The notes below the pieces were generated by a model. That model worked only from the letters and a program-made list of their open reading frames with translations. It was not told where the DNA came from and did not search any database. Below, one piece after another: positions 16,998 to 27,115 of a DNA stretch of 61,221 bases (position 1 is the first letter of the stretch; every line of letters starts with the position of its first letter). The stretch is from contig NZ_KE356561.1 of assembly GCF_000415985.1 (NCBI RefSeq), positions 699,347-760,567 on the forward strand, given 5' to 3'. The position numbers and the translations under genes were made by a program. Origin of the DNA: Haloquadratum walsbyi J07HQW2 (lineage in GTDB: Archaea > Halobacteriota > Halobacteria > Halobacteriales > Haloferacaceae).

Positions 16998-17415
16998 ACT
17001 TTGAGGTCAAGCGAGCCGATAGCACGCCCGTCTGTGTCATGAACGTGCTTGAGGATACCAATATCAGTGCCGACATGACGGTCAGAATTAGCTGGGTTTG
17101 CTGGTTCTTTTTTATCCTCAACGGCGAACGAAGCGTACCACTCACCGGTCCGTTCTTTCTTGATACAGACTTCTTTGACGGTGACATTCTTGGGAATCTC
17201 ACGATGGTAACTAATTGGAATATCTGCGAGTTTCGAAAGTGAGAGAACGGTCTGACTGTTCTTGTTGACAAACTCGAAGCCAGACTGCACGCAGGTGAGA
17301 CTCCGAAACTCGCTGGGTGCTTTCCGGTTAAGATTCCCGACGTTGTAGCCGTTCTGTTTGAGCCCCGAGGGGCTTTGATACTCTCTGCAATGCGCATCAC
17401 GGCGGCTTGAATTCT
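16998..17415 (-). pseudogene. TnpB (IS1341-type) N-terminal/central fragment
   Basis: On the minus strand a frame from about 17415 reads REYQSPSGLKQNGYNVGNLNRKAPSEFRS..., and runs on through QSGFEFVNKNSQ, LADIPISYHREIP, RTGEWYASFAVED and HVGTDIGILKHVHDTDG. This is the WED/RuvC-I part of a haloarchaeal TnpB, including the first catalytic Asp (TDIGI). It breaks after IGSLDL at the boundary with the RNase H gene; the HTH N terminus, the rest of RuvC and the zinc ribbon are missing. It belongs to a different TnpB subfamily from the two longer elements in this window. The inner palindrome AGCCCCGAGGGGCT (17361-17374) lies within it. Confidence 0.8.
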
Positions 17416-17534
17416 CTATAATGACGGCTCTGCATCCCCTACTGCGCTACTCGCTTCGCTTCGCCTCGCCGCGTTGCTCCTTGAGGACGGGGGCGGGGGA
17501 TTAGCGCCCACAAACTGCTAAATCCGCAATTTCC

Positions 17535-18305
17535 ATGGCTGGTGATGAGTCCCATCTGACTGTCTCGCTGATGACGACCGATTTATCTCTCAGGCAAGTA
17601 TTCAAATTATGTGTTGATATGAACTCCTTCGGTTCAACATTACCCTCCAATCTCCCGGTCATTGGCGTCCTCGTCGACATCCGAACGTACAAACACCTAT
17701 TATATCTCGTGATCGCGCTCCCGGCTATATTCGTTTACTCAGCGCTATTCTCAATGATCGTCTTGGGGATTATACTCAGTGTGGTGGGAATCGGATTCAT
17801 CATTCTGTTAGCGGCACTGTTTGCCACTCGGGTTGTGGTCAGATTTGAGCGATGGCTTGCAAACCGACTACTAGACACGGATCTTGAGGAGTACGGTGAC
17901 GTGGCTGGGGATACCGATGGCATGCTCGGAAGTGTCAAGAAATATATCGAAGCAGGTTCAACGTGGCGCGGTGTTGGTTTTCTCTCGTTGAAATCTTTCA
18001 TTGCCGGGTTTGCGTTCGTCCCATTGTTCGTGCTTGCAAACGGACTCCCGCTGCTCACTGCTCCACTCCGATATCCACTTTCGACAGGTTTTGGCGAGGT
18101 CAACGGCGAGCCGGTACGGTGGTCAATCGAAACGCTCCCTGAGGCGTTTTTCGCGGTCGCAATCGGTGTTGCCGGTATTGTTATTACGCTCCACATGGCG
18201 AATCTCAGTGCCTACGTCACTCAGCAGATGACGACTGCGCTGCTTGGAGTTGGGAAGTCGACCGAAGACGACGGGAATAAAAATCACTCAGAGATTTCTG
18301 AGTAA
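17535..18305 (+). CDS. Membrane sensor-domain protein
   Basis: A 256-residue membrane protein. Hydrophobic segments lie at about 57-76, 80-105, 160-180 and 216-238, with a cytoplasmic acidic loop between. Layout and the phrases YKHLLYLVIALPAIFVYSALF and RFERWLANRLLD resemble the putative sensor domain (PF13796-like) that is also present in the gene at 36489-37208. No kinase or DNA-binding domain is attached. The start is uncertain: Met1 (17535) or Met29 (17619) are both possible. Ligand and partner unknown. Confidence 0.65.
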   Translation: MAGDESHLTVSLMTTDLSLRQVFKLCVDMNSFGSTLPSNLPVIGVLVDIRTYKHLLYLVIALPAIFVYSALFSMIVLGIILSVVGIGFIILLAALFATRVVVRFERWLANRLLDTDLEEYGDVAGDTDGMLGSVKKYIEAGSTWRGVGFLSLKSFIAGFAFVPLFVLANGLPLLTAPLRYPLSTGFGEVNGEPVRWSIETLPEAFFAVAIGVAGIVITLHMANLSAYVTQQMTTALLGVGKSTEDDGNKNHSEISE

Positions 18306-19405
18306 TCTTAGCTAATAGTCGACTCATCACCGTTGGATAAGATTGAGAGAAAGCATCGTACGTACATGATCAAGATCAATAATCTGTATGGGTACAGCAT
18401 GAACTTTTGACTCCGAATCTCACCCGCCTGGAAGGTTAGCACCGGTGAGATCTGCATCAGAGAGATTGATACTTTGATGAATATTTGTTGATAAGACTGT
18501 GTGGCTATTGGGAATCAAGAATTCGGTGTCAGTCATTATTTGATGGATGTGGCTATATTGTCGGTTGAGCTCGTGATTATGCTGTTGGACTCAATGCGGA
18601 TCGCAGTGTGTTTGGATTAAGTCTACAAGAAGGGTAAAAAATCTTCATTAGGTTATGAAGCAGTTGACACTCACACTGTGTCTGTGATCCAAACTCACAA
18701 ACTATATATCTCGGCTTCATACTAAAATATACGTTTTCTGTACGGCTTCGACAGAAGCCCAACACAGCATCTATCTCAATTCACTGCCTGATATCATATT
18801 TAGATGAGATCTCGACTCATCTAGGCAAAATATCAAATTAGATGTTAAGTCGGACTTACATGATAATATAATTTTATGGATTGAGCGAATATTGGGAGAA
18901 AGGATTAATATCCAGAGAAAAGTTAATTAATTAGGTTGTAAGGGTAAGTCTCAGAATTACTCGAGAGACACAACAGCTCCTGAGCGAGTTTCGGATGATT
19001 CTGAGGAAATAAGGTAGCCGCCTCTGACATCTCAGTGTTCCCTTGCTCTTCAACCATTTCTCAGATATCACACTAACGAAAATGTAGCTGGATGGCAACT
19101 ACGATGCAGTCTATATATCTCATGTCATGTCTCAGTGATCCACACAAAGGGCGCTTCAGTGCAGTCTCGTCCTCAATATTTGCTTGTGAACGAATGGTCA
19201 TTTAATATTTCAGTGTATTACTTTCCACGGGTGACATCTCCAATAGTGAGCAACTCATTTGATGCTCTGTCCATGACTTCGTCATAGCGTCTCGTTCAAT
19301 ATCGGTAATGAGTGTATCCCACTGACTAGGGATTATTATGATGACGCAGCGGGTGTGGACTGTGTTTTGTCGGATGATAATTCACAGAGTTAATCAACAC
19401 CTGAT
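18306..19405. other. 1.1-kb gap with gene remnants
   Basis: AT-rich and mostly non-coding. It contains a pentapeptide-type mini-ORF (18420-18536, minus), a hairpin TAGATGAG-ATCTCGA-CTCATCTA at 18801-18823, and a minus-strand open stretch without a start codon between about 19390 and 19200 (reads QNTVHTRCVIIIPSQWDTL, ends SNTLKY) that may be an eroded gene behind the helicase operon. Confidence 0.4.
18420..18536 (-). CDS. Pentapeptide-repeat mini-ORF or remnant
   Basis: A 38-residue frame starting MTDTEFLIPNS and ending in SINLSDADLTGANLPGG, which holds two to three A(D/N)Lxx pentapeptide repeats. Full pentapeptide-repeat proteins form a right-handed beta helix and need many more repeats, so this is probably the tail of a decayed gene. 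Confidence 0.35.
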   Translation of the reverse strand: MTDTEFLIPNSHTVLSTNIHQSINLSDADLTGANLPGG

Positions 19406-22300
19406 TTAATTAATTTCCTCAGCTATGCCACGAACTGTTCCGCGGTCAAGTGGTTCGATTGTAACTTGCTCATCATCTGCAGTATAGAAAACAGTGGGTC
19501 TAATATCTTTGTCTGGGTACCACTCATCGGCGATATGGTAATACACACTCAGTTGCTTTCGATACTCCGGTTCAGCATGGCGACTACGATCGGTCTTGTA
19601 GTCGATGATTTCGATACGATTCTCTGTTTCAACGAGTAGATCCACAATCCCAACGAGCGTGATCTGTGACGGTCCACTGAGTGGGAGGATCGCGGTGATC
19701 TCGGTGATGAACTCTCCGGACAATGAGTCCAACAACGCAGCCACATGGTCTTCATCGGCTGACTGTGGCGTGACTGATTGACCGTTGGCGTATTCCTCGG
19801 CAAAATCGTGGACCTGATTACCGAACTCGGTCCCGCGACCGTCCTCGACATCCTGATAGATACTGTCATCCATGATATTATGAACAGATAAACGAACTGA
19901 ACGGTCTTCTTCCGGTAGTGTAATCGAAAACTCGTCAGTCGCTGCTGTGGAAGCAGTTTTGGGTTGGATATTCGGTTTGATCTCCTCTGGTTCAAGCGAA
20001 AATTCCGTAAAGAACTGACTCGGTGTCTCTCCGGCGGTCAACAGCAGATGTCGCTTGGCTCGAGTCACAGCAACATAGAACAATCGACGTTCCTCATCAT
20101 ACTCGGAGGGCAGGCAGCCCGAGAGTACATCATATGGCCAGTGTGAATAAACATGTGCTTGACCGCTTGCTGTACTGTATTTGTTGCGCTGTCGAAGCCC
20201 AAGTAGGTCTGAATACTGTATGTCACTCGAGGATGGGTTACTCGCGTTAGGGAATCCATGGCGATTTATATTCCCCAGGATCACAATTGGATACTCCAGT
20301 CCCTTTGCGGAATGAATCGTTTGAAGAGTGACTGAATCTTCCCCAGATTCAGTGTCGATCTCAACCGTAGTTTCAGCCTCCAGACTGTCCTCAATAAACG
20401 TGATTGCCTCACCTCGGGTGTTCAGTGTCGTCTCGTGCATTCCGGTGAGTTCTGCGAGCAACCCATCGGCGTAAGCTCCATCGTATCCATAGGCATCAAA
20501 TACATGGCGTCCAAATCCACCGAGTGTGTCGTACTCACCGAGTTCGTCGTGAAAACTCACCATTTCAGGTGGAAAATTACCGCTCTCAAGAGTCGCCTTG
20601 GCTTCGGGGAGGGTATACCCAGCTTCCTCTAGAACGGTCGCCCAGCCACGATCACTATCGGTCTCAACGATACGAAGCCATGCCAACAGAAGTTTAGCCT
20701 GGTCAGTATCGAATAGTTCGACGCCACCTTCGTAGGTAACCGGGATATTATAATCCCTGGCGGTTTCAAGCAGGTCTCTGGCAAACGCTCGCGTGCGTGT
20801 GAAGACGGCGATATCATCGTATGAGGGCTTGCCAAGTCGCTCTTGTTCGGCGGCTTCAGCCGCCAAGTCGGTCATCCCAGGATCTTCTGCGGGTTCATCA
20901 GCTACTTCAACGCTATATTCGGGGTTTTCGACGATGTGTTCAATCCGATCAAGGATCAATTCGAGTTCGTCCTCGTGAGTGTAGGCATGGCATTCGCTAT
21001 TATCGACATGATTTGTTGCTTCCAGTTGGGTAAGATCGCTCCTAATCGCATCGCTATCAATGTCTTCTTTCTGTGTCCCTGCAATAGTCAGCGTTTCCCT
21101 GGCGAGTGATAGAATCGAAGCTGTCGAACGGTAGTTCTTCTGGAGCGGAATCTTATTTATATCGTCAACTGAATAAGAAATACGCTGTCGGTCAGTGTTA
21201 AGTTCGGTTTTGAACCGTTCCAGTCGCCGGTCAAAAAATTGGATATTCTCCACCTCGGTATACTGGAAGCCATAGATACTCTGTTTCCAGTCACCAACCG
21301 CACAGAAATTATTCTTGCTGGTCAATAAGAGACTCAGTTTGAACTGCAGTTCGTTGGTATCCTGAAATTCATCAACCATCACGTACTGATGGGTGAGTTG
21401 TTGTCTGATCGACTCCTCTTCACAGAGCATCACGAAAGCCATCGCCAGCATTAGACTCTGGGTCAGGTAGTTGCGTCCAATGGCATACTCTAGATACTCA
21501 AAATACAGATCATGGACAAACCCAACCAGTTGTGTTCGATCCTCATCAAAGGCGGCTGTGATGACGGCGGGATCAACAGTGTGCTCATCTAAAAATGAGT
21601 CACTAACTGGGGCATCGGGAACATATTCCGCATCTTTCCAGTCACCAAGTGAACTCCTGGCATCCGACTGTGTGGGACCATATACACCTTCATTAGGTTG
21701 ATTTTGGATCTCGAAAACTTCGAAAAAATCCTCTCGGTCTCCCTGTAACACAGCTCCGGTGTCTCGATACCAGCCTTCTTTATTCGGGATAACACCCTTC
21801 GAGGCCAATTCGGCGATCAAAGTACGGAGAGCCGCTGGATCATTCAGTGCCGTTAAGAGCTCTTTATACTCCGGGTGAGCGTCCTCGAACCGTGACATAA
21901 ACCCTCGAAAAAGCGCCTGTTCGCGGATATCGTCTTCGATGAGGTCTAATGACTCCGGCAGCTGTTCATCAATGCCCAACTTCGAGGGCGAGTCATAGCC
22001 GTACCGCTGCAACAAATGATGACAGTACGAATGAAAGGTACTAATCGGAGCATCCTGTAACTGGACCGGGTCATACTCGGAGTATCGGGAGACGCGGTCA
22101 GCCATTTCTGCGGCGGCGTTCCGGGTGAAGGTGAGTAAAAGAATATCGTTGGGCTTGATGGCTCGCTGATCAAGGATTTCGACATACCGCCGAGTGATAG
22201 TGAACGTCTTGCCTGTCCCAGCCCCGGCGTTGACGAGATAAATGCCATCTATGCTAGTGATGAGTCGTTCTTGATTGTCGTTTGGGTCAAATGTAGTCAT
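19406..22300 (-). CDS. UvrD/AddA-like helicase-nuclease
   Basis: A 964-residue superfamily 1A helicase with a C-terminal RecB-type nuclease. Visible motifs: Walker A NAGAGTGKT (24-32), Walker B VDEFQDT (309-315), motif III GDWKQSIYGF (336-345), motif VI RRLFYVAVTRAKRH, and the nuclease motif IDYKTD with Asp900 and Lys902. The arrangement is that of AddA. It should process double-strand breaks for recombination, together with the upstream gene, with which it overlaps by four bases (ATGA, 22297-22300). True orthology to bacterial addA is not claimed. Confidence 0.85.
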   Translation of the reverse strand: MTTFDPNDNQERLITSIDGIYLVNAGAGTGKTFTITRRYVEILDQRAIKPNDILLLTFTRNAAAEMADRVSRYSEYDPVQLQDAPISTFHSYCHHLLQRYGYDSPSKLGIDEQLPESLDLIEDDIREQALFRGFMSRFEDAHPEYKELLTALNDPAALRTLIAELASKGVIPNKEGWYRDTGAVLQGDREDFFEVFEIQNQPNEGVYGPTQSDARSSLGDWKDAEYVPDAPVSDSFLDEHTVDPAVITAAFDEDRTQLVGFVHDLYFEYLEYAIGRNYLTQSLMLAMAFVMLCEEESIRQQLTHQYVMVDEFQDTNELQFKLSLLLTSKNNFCAVGDWKQSIYGFQYTEVENIQFFDRRLERFKTELNTDRQRISYSVDDINKIPLQKNYRSTASILSLARETLTIAGTQKEDIDSDAIRSDLTQLEATNHVDNSECHAYTHEDELELILDRIEHIVENPEYSVEVADEPAEDPGMTDLAAEAAEQERLGKPSYDDIAVFTRTRAFARDLLETARDYNIPVTYEGGVELFDTDQAKLLLAWLRIVETDSDRGWATVLEEAGYTLPEAKATLESGNFPPEMVSFHDELGEYDTLGGFGRHVFDAYGYDGAYADGLLAELTGMHETTLNTRGEAITFIEDSLEAETTVEIDTESGEDSVTLQTIHSAKGLEYPIVILGNINRHGFPNASNPSSSDIQYSDLLGLRQRNKYSTASGQAHVYSHWPYDVLSGCLPSEYDEERRLFYVAVTRAKRHLLLTAGETPSQFFTEFSLEPEEIKPNIQPKTASTAATDEFSITLPEEDRSVRLSVHNIMDDSIYQDVEDGRGTEFGNQVHDFAEEYANGQSVTPQSADEDHVAALLDSLSGEFITEITAILPLSGPSQITLVGIVDLLVETENRIEIIDYKTDRSRHAEPEYRKQLSVYYHIADEWYPDKDIRPTVFYTADDEQVTIEPLDRGTVRGIAEEIN

Positions 22301-24906
22301 CGGTCTGTGAGAATGAGGTCGCGATGGTCAACACGATTCCATGTCGGACCATCTTCGCGGAATTTGATTGGGAATCGATCAGTACGATACTCGTTGAGCT
22401 TGGTTAATTGCTCATCGACGAAGTCCTCGAAGGTATCCAAATCAGATTTGAGAACATAGCCGGTTGGCGTCGTCTCCAGATCATCGAAAATCTTCTGACA
22501 TCCTTTGATCACGTATTTATATTCCCCAACGACCGACTCTGCAAGGGTTCTAAAACCCTTGATGATAGTTGTTCGCTGTGTTGGATCCTCGTCTACTGGG
22601 GGGAGTTCGTGATTTTTGAAAAACTCCCGGTAGCGCTCATAGCCAAGTGAGTTCAAAACCTTACAACGGTCATTCGAGTCAGCATAGTCTGTGAGTTGTC
22701 TGAAAGTATCCTCACTGGCGACAAACTCAGGGAAGGTTAATGGGACGTAGGTGATTGTCGAAACAAGATCAGCCGGCGTTGGTGGCTCACCAGCGATTGC
22801 AGCATCAATATCGTGTAATAGATGAACAAACCGGATTTCGAGACGTTCGTTTGGTCGTTCCTCGCGGTGTTTACTTAGATATGCTAGTGGCTGAAAATTG
22901 GGCTTCTCGGCGACCGGATCGATCGCGGCGGCATCAAGTAGTTTTGATGGGCTATTTTTATCACCAGTTTTGTAGTCGACGACGGTCTCGGGATGCTGGA
23001 GGAGATCGACATACCCACGCAGACCGACAGCCTCCGAGGCAAACCAGCGTTCGGTAAGCTCTGAATCGTAGGGGAGATTAACTAAGGCTGCGAGACTATT
23101 GTCACGGTCACGATTAGCGTATGTGCTGTGGGTAGCAGGCTGTGGAGGGTACGCCTCAAGATAACGAGTGATGGCAGTCAGTCCTACATTGAGTTTTGTT
23201 CGTTCAATAGTCCGTTTGGTATCACTGAGATAAGGGTCAAGTAACTCACACATTCCGTCTAATACAGATTGGCGATTAGATTCGAATACCAAAGGGTCAG
23301 CCTCGTAGATCTCGGCAGCTTCATGCAGTAGATTGCCTCTAGCCATAGCGAGGTTGGATGGGCTCTCAACCAGTTGGTGAAAATATGTATCGCGCGGACA
23401 GTTGGTCAGTCGGTTGAGTCCGGATTGGCTGATGGTCATTTCGGGTGACGACAGTGACGATGATGATGATGATGCAGTAGCGGGAGCAGAAAATGGAGAT
23501 TCAAGACTCGTCTCTCTATTAGTACGATACTTGCTATGTGGGAGGTCCTCGAAAGATTCAATCGAGTCATCATATAATTGCCTGAGATACACACAAGGTG
23601 GTACCTCGCTTCCAGCGTGTGTTTCTTGCACGAAGTAGTGCCGTTGCTCACCGTTCTGCAGAAGCCGTTCAAATCGATCTAGATCTTTTTTGAGGTACTC
23701 CTCTTTGTCGACCCACGGATACTCGGGTGGACTGTTGGCCCATTCAGGACCAAGCCCGGCGTAGAACACCACCGGTCGATCAACATACGCAGTTGAGGTC
23801 GCTCCGGCTAGCAAGACGCCATCGTTGGTGTCAGTGTCGCTTGGAACATTAATAGTATCCAGATAGTACTGAAATCGGGTAAGACGCGATTCAGTGACAG
23901 CTTTATCAAGAAGATTCAACTGCTCGAATTCATTTCGTAGATCCGAGAGCTCGACAGTTTCAATCTCTTCATATACGGCAACTAGATCTCGAAACGTGCC
24001 CGATTCTACTGTCTCTCGGACCCGACTATATGGTCCAAGCTGTGATGAGGAAAGCGAGTCCACACGTTGTTCGGCAAGGTCACTCGGAACGTCGATTCCA
24101 ATCGCAGAGAGCACCCCCTCGATTTCACCAAGTCGTTGATTTGAGCCTCCGAAACTCACGTCGAGTAGTCGAAGAAACGACCGAATGTCACGGTCGTCTT
24201 CAAATCCTGGTCCACCGCTGAAGGGGATACCTTGAGCTTCAAGTGCGGATTCGACCAATGTGCTGTAGTGACTGTTTTCGACAAGAACGATCCCAAACTG
24301 GTCGGCTATTTCGGGGTCTATTTGATCGACGATGGTAGAAACGATAGCCGTCGCCGACGGGAATATATCGATCTCTGGGAAAGGAATCTCCTCAGAATCG
24401 AATGAACTGACCGAGTTATACGCTCCTGAAGCGGGGAGCATGGTCTCAGCAAGTGCGGAGAGCTGGTGTTCGTCAATGACAGCAATATCATCGTCTGGCG
24501 AGGGTGTCATCGTCATCTCTTTGACAGCTCGATATGAGCTATCGAGTTCACCGAGCAGTTCAATTATCGTCCGGATGGCTTCGGTATCGAACTCCTCATA
24601 TTCAACAATGGCTTCACAATCGCCGGTGGCTGTCCAGCAATCGATGGCGCGTTCGAGGGCTCTGACCACCTGCTTCCATGGGAGGTCAGTGGCTTCGAGA
24701 ATATCAAAAAACAGCGGACGAACGTCCTCAGGAAACATCTCGTTGGCAGCGTGACTCCGTGGAGTTGCTGCGAGACGACCGATGCGAGGCGAGCGAACAC
24801 GATTGTCAAGAGCGAGCGCAAGTGGTGCTTCATCGGTGAGTGCGATGTCGCAGCCGGTGACTTCCGAATGAAGGGCATCAATTGATTTTGCCTTTCGCAG
24901 TGGCAC
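22297..24906 (-). CDS. AddB-like PD-(D/E)XK nuclease subunit
   Basis: An 869-residue partner of the helicase encoded downstream. The C-terminal third has a RecB-family nuclease motif, VVDYKTGDK (Asp644, Lys646), preceded by NRLTNCPRDTYFHQLV, the usual entry helix of the AddB/Cas4-like nuclease domain. The N-terminal two thirds resemble an inactivated helicase; I see no Walker A. The Cys set needed for the AddB iron-sulfur staple is not evident. Starts at GTG 24906. The ATGA overlap with the next gene implies stoichiometric synthesis of a two-nuclease complex. Confidence 0.75.
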   Translation of the reverse strand: MPLRKAKSIDALHSEVTGCDIALTDEAPLALALDNRVRSPRIGRLAATPRSHAANEMFPEDVRPLFFDILEATDLPWKQVVRALERAIDCWTATGDCEAIVEYEEFDTEAIRTIIELLGELDSSYRAVKEMTMTPSPDDDIAVIDEHQLSALAETMLPASGAYNSVSSFDSEEIPFPEIDIFPSATAIVSTIVDQIDPEIADQFGIVLVENSHYSTLVESALEAQGIPFSGGPGFEDDRDIRSFLRLLDVSFGGSNQRLGEIEGVLSAIGIDVPSDLAEQRVDSLSSSQLGPYSRVRETVESGTFRDLVAVYEEIETVELSDLRNEFEQLNLLDKAVTESRLTRFQYYLDTINVPSDTDTNDGVLLAGATSTAYVDRPVVFYAGLGPEWANSPPEYPWVDKEEYLKKDLDRFERLLQNGEQRHYFVQETHAGSEVPPCVYLRQLYDDSIESFEDLPHSKYRTNRETSLESPFSAPATASSSSSSLSSPEMTISQSGLNRLTNCPRDTYFHQLVESPSNLAMARGNLLHEAAEIYEADPLVFESNRQSVLDGMCELLDPYLSDTKRTIERTKLNVGLTAITRYLEAYPPQPATHSTYANRDRDNSLAALVNLPYDSELTERWFASEAVGLRGYVDLLQHPETVVDYKTGDKNSPSKLLDAAAIDPVAEKPNFQPLAYLSKHREERPNERLEIRFVHLLHDIDAAIAGEPPTPADLVSTITYVPLTFPEFVASEDTFRQLTDYADSNDRCKVLNSLGYERYREFFKNHELPPVDEDPTQRTTIIKGFRTLAESVVGEYKYVIKGCQKIFDDLETTPTGYVLKSDLDTFEDFVDEQLTKLNEYRTDRFPIKFREDGPTWNRVDHRDLILTDR

Positions 24907-25253
24907 ATTTGTGAGAGCAACGGGAATGACTTGAAGCTATTGCTAGTCAAAATTTCATCAAAGTATAAACTCACTGTGAATAAACTGATCCCACGTGAAA
25001 CTGAAGGTTGAATCCAGTTATCGACAGGTTCCGTATCGACACTTCTGAGCTAGTCGAAAAAATGGATCGCGCGGCTATTGTATGTGTATATATTTGGTAT
25101 TATTTCAGCTCTAGCTACTATATGCCTCATATTAGGATTCTTACAGTATTGATATACACTCATATCAGCGGTATTTCAAAATATTTGATAGATTATTCCA
25201 GGAGGGTGACTGTTATCAGTTCTAAGACAAGCACAATATCAGGAGGGTCACAA
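24907..25253. other. Gap, nothing seen
   Basis: AT-rich spacer between tenA and the helicase operon; promoter of the latter presumably lies here. No gene or notable repeat. Confidence 0.4.
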
Positions 25254-25997
25254 TCACGAAACACCAATCAGGGATTCTGCGGAGTCATAAGCGTCGTCAA
25301 AGAAAGCAATCTCATGTGTAACCGTACGCTCAAACAAGCGAGCGACACGGCGTTGTCGACGAGATGAGAGCGTCGGACCAACTGTGTCAAGTTGTTCTCG
25401 TAGCCACATCACAAACGTATTGAATCTCTCATTGGCGTGGAGGTCAATCCACTCAGTAAAATAAAACGCCTCTGGTGGGTTCTCAGACTCACGAGTCGCC
25501 CACGAGAGATAGACCCACTCTGCGGGCACCAACACAGCGAGCGTCTCAGCGTATCCACCCTGTTGTTTTGCGAGTTCAAGAAAATCGATGAAAGACTCAG
25601 TTGTCTCCGTTCGCACTGGGTCATCTCGGTGTCTCTCGGAGATACCGAGAGCTTCAAACGAACGTTCGAAGTAATCGTTTTCATCGTCAGTGACAAGATC
25701 AAGAAACTCAACAAACTGCCGTTTTTCAGTCATCGTCGGTGCCTGTCCAACCGCGTAACCGAAGACGCCTACCAGCGTGTCAAGGAAGACATAATCCTGA
25801 ACAAGATACTGTGCCATCACGGCTTCTTCCAGTATGCCCGCACCCAACTCTTGTGTCATTTGATGATTTGTCGCCTCGGTCCAGGCTGGTTCGGCTTGCT
25901 TGCGAAGCCAACTGGTGAACCGCGGATTATCGCACTTCTCGGCATATGCAGTGAAACTATCAGCAACCTCGCCAGTCGTATGTGAATCGCTGTTCAT
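25254..25997 (-). CDS. tenA: TenA/thiaminase II family protein
   Basis: A 247-residue all-helical protein of the TenA/PqqC family, which salvages thiamin pyrimidine (aminopyrimidine hydrolysis). Family features: AQYLVQDYVFLDTL (62-75), EWVYLSWA (160-167) and the helix with Glu229 (THEIAFFDDAY). At the position of the catalytic Cys of TenA_C enzymes (LLPCxW) this protein reads VLVPAEW, so Ala159 replaces Cys and it belongs to the TenA_E-like branch. No thiamin genes or TPP riboswitch are adjacent, so the substrate may differ from classical TenA. Confidence 0.82.
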   Translation of the reverse strand: MNSDSHTTGEVADSFTAYAEKCDNPRFTSWLRKQAEPAWTEATNHQMTQELGAGILEEAVMAQYLVQDYVFLDTLVGVFGYAVGQAPTMTEKRQFVEFLDLVTDDENDYFERSFEALGISERHRDDPVRTETTESFIDFLELAKQQGGYAETLAVLVPAEWVYLSWATRESENPPEAFYFTEWIDLHANERFNTFVMWLREQLDTVGPTLSSRRQRRVARLFERTVTHEIAFFDDAYDSAESLIGVS

Positions 25998-26458
25998 ATC
26001 TCATATTGCTCGTTGTGGTTATTATATGATGCGTATGCTCGTACTAGCGAGTGATCACAACTGAGTATACTCCTGCGAACGATAGTCCTAATTTACCCAG
26101 CATTTAGATTCTCTGCGATTGAGCGTGCCGCCGACGTTTTTATTGACGAGCGGGTATTGTTTTGAGGCTGCTAAATTAATGTGCCTAAATTGAGGGCGTG
26201 ATCACTACTATCGAGCCTATCAAACATTGTTGCTAGTAGTGTGCAAACGACTAATGTAATCAAATTCGCTCTCACTTTGTCTATGTGAGATTCATCAGAT
26301 AGCACTTTGTGACACTTCTCTCAGAAATCAAGTCCAGTCAACTTGCTCCTACATAATTATGCTGAACTGATAACTGAGAGTATGCGTTACCTGTCGTCTG
26401 TTGCAGTGTAAGAAACACCACAGCCACATTGATATTCCAATCATGTTTTAGAGAAGGT
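25998..26458. other. Gap, nothing coding
   Basis: AT-rich, divergent spacer between tenA and the AIM24 gene. An 8-bp dyad (CACTACTA at 26203-26210, TAGTAGTG at 26234-26241) is the only structure noticed. Confidence 0.35.
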
Positions 26459-27115
26459 ATGGATATGAATCAGTTCGCTTCCGAGCATAGCTCAACCGAT
26501 ACGATTGAGATGTTTGAGTTGGAAAATTCATATACACTTGATATCGATGTTGACGGGACCATCATGGCGAAAGCCGGTTCGATGGTCGCTTACAACGGAG
26601 ATATCTCATTTACCGGTCAGGCTTCGGCTGAGGGTGGGATTACCGGATTCCTCAAAGAGGCGGCAAGTAGCGAGGAGGCTCCGGTGATGCGGGTCGAAGG
26701 CAACGGACACGTGTATCTTGCTGATCAGCAAAAGAAGGTCCAACTACTGAACCTTGATGCGGATGAATCAATTACCGTCAACGGTGAGGATATTCTCGCC
26801 TTTGAGAACCGCGTATCATTCGAGATTAGCACAATCGATAGCCTTGCCGGCTCCTTTGCCGGGGGTCTTACTAATGTATACCTCCAGGGTCCAGGTTATA
26901 TCGCAATCACCACCTATGGCGATCCACTTGTGTTAGATCGACCCGTTTCAACTGACCCGAGCGCAACGGTAGCCTGGAGCGGTACCGACCCGACCGTCGA
27001 AGTGAACAAGAATCTCTCGGATATGGTTGGTCAAGAATCAGGAGAGCGCTTACAGATGGACTTTGACAATTCCGATGGCTTCGTTATCGTCCAGCCATAC
27101 GAGGAACTTGCATAG
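26459..27115 (+). CDS. AIM24 family protein
   Basis: A 218-residue beta-rich protein (TIGR00266/AIM24). Characteristic strings are MAKAGSMVAYNGDISF, GHVYLADQQKKVQLLNLD, ENRVSFEISTIDSLAG and LQGPGYIAITTYGDPLVL. The family forms trimeric beta-prism folds; in yeast mitochondria Aim24 affects membrane organisation, while in prokaryotes the role is not established. The two Met codons at 26459 and 26465 are both possible starts. It is monocistronic, and an orphan IS end begins 20 bp after the stop. Confidence 0.85.
   Translation: MDMNQFASEHSSTDTIEMFELENSYTLDIDVDGTIMAKAGSMVAYNGDISFTGQASAEGGITGFLKEAASSEEAPVMRVEGNGHVYLADQQKKVQLLNLDADESITVNGEDILAFENRVSFEISTIDSLAGSFAGGLTNVYLQGPGYIAITTYGDPLVLDRPVSTDPSATVAWSGTDPTVEVNKNLSDMVGQESGERLQMDFDNSDGFVIVQPYEELA

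Noticed and set aside
10697-18305. Integrated provirus
   Set aside because: Only IS-type remnants; no integrase, capsid, terminase or att-like tRNA fragment seen.
24564-24974. Minus-strand frame overlapping the start of the AddB-like gene
   Set aside because: Basic Ser/Pro/Arg-rich translation in the shadow of a well-supported gene.
25998-26458. TPP riboswitch before tenA
   Set aside because: No CUGAGA-type or GACCUG-like core seen on the minus strand.
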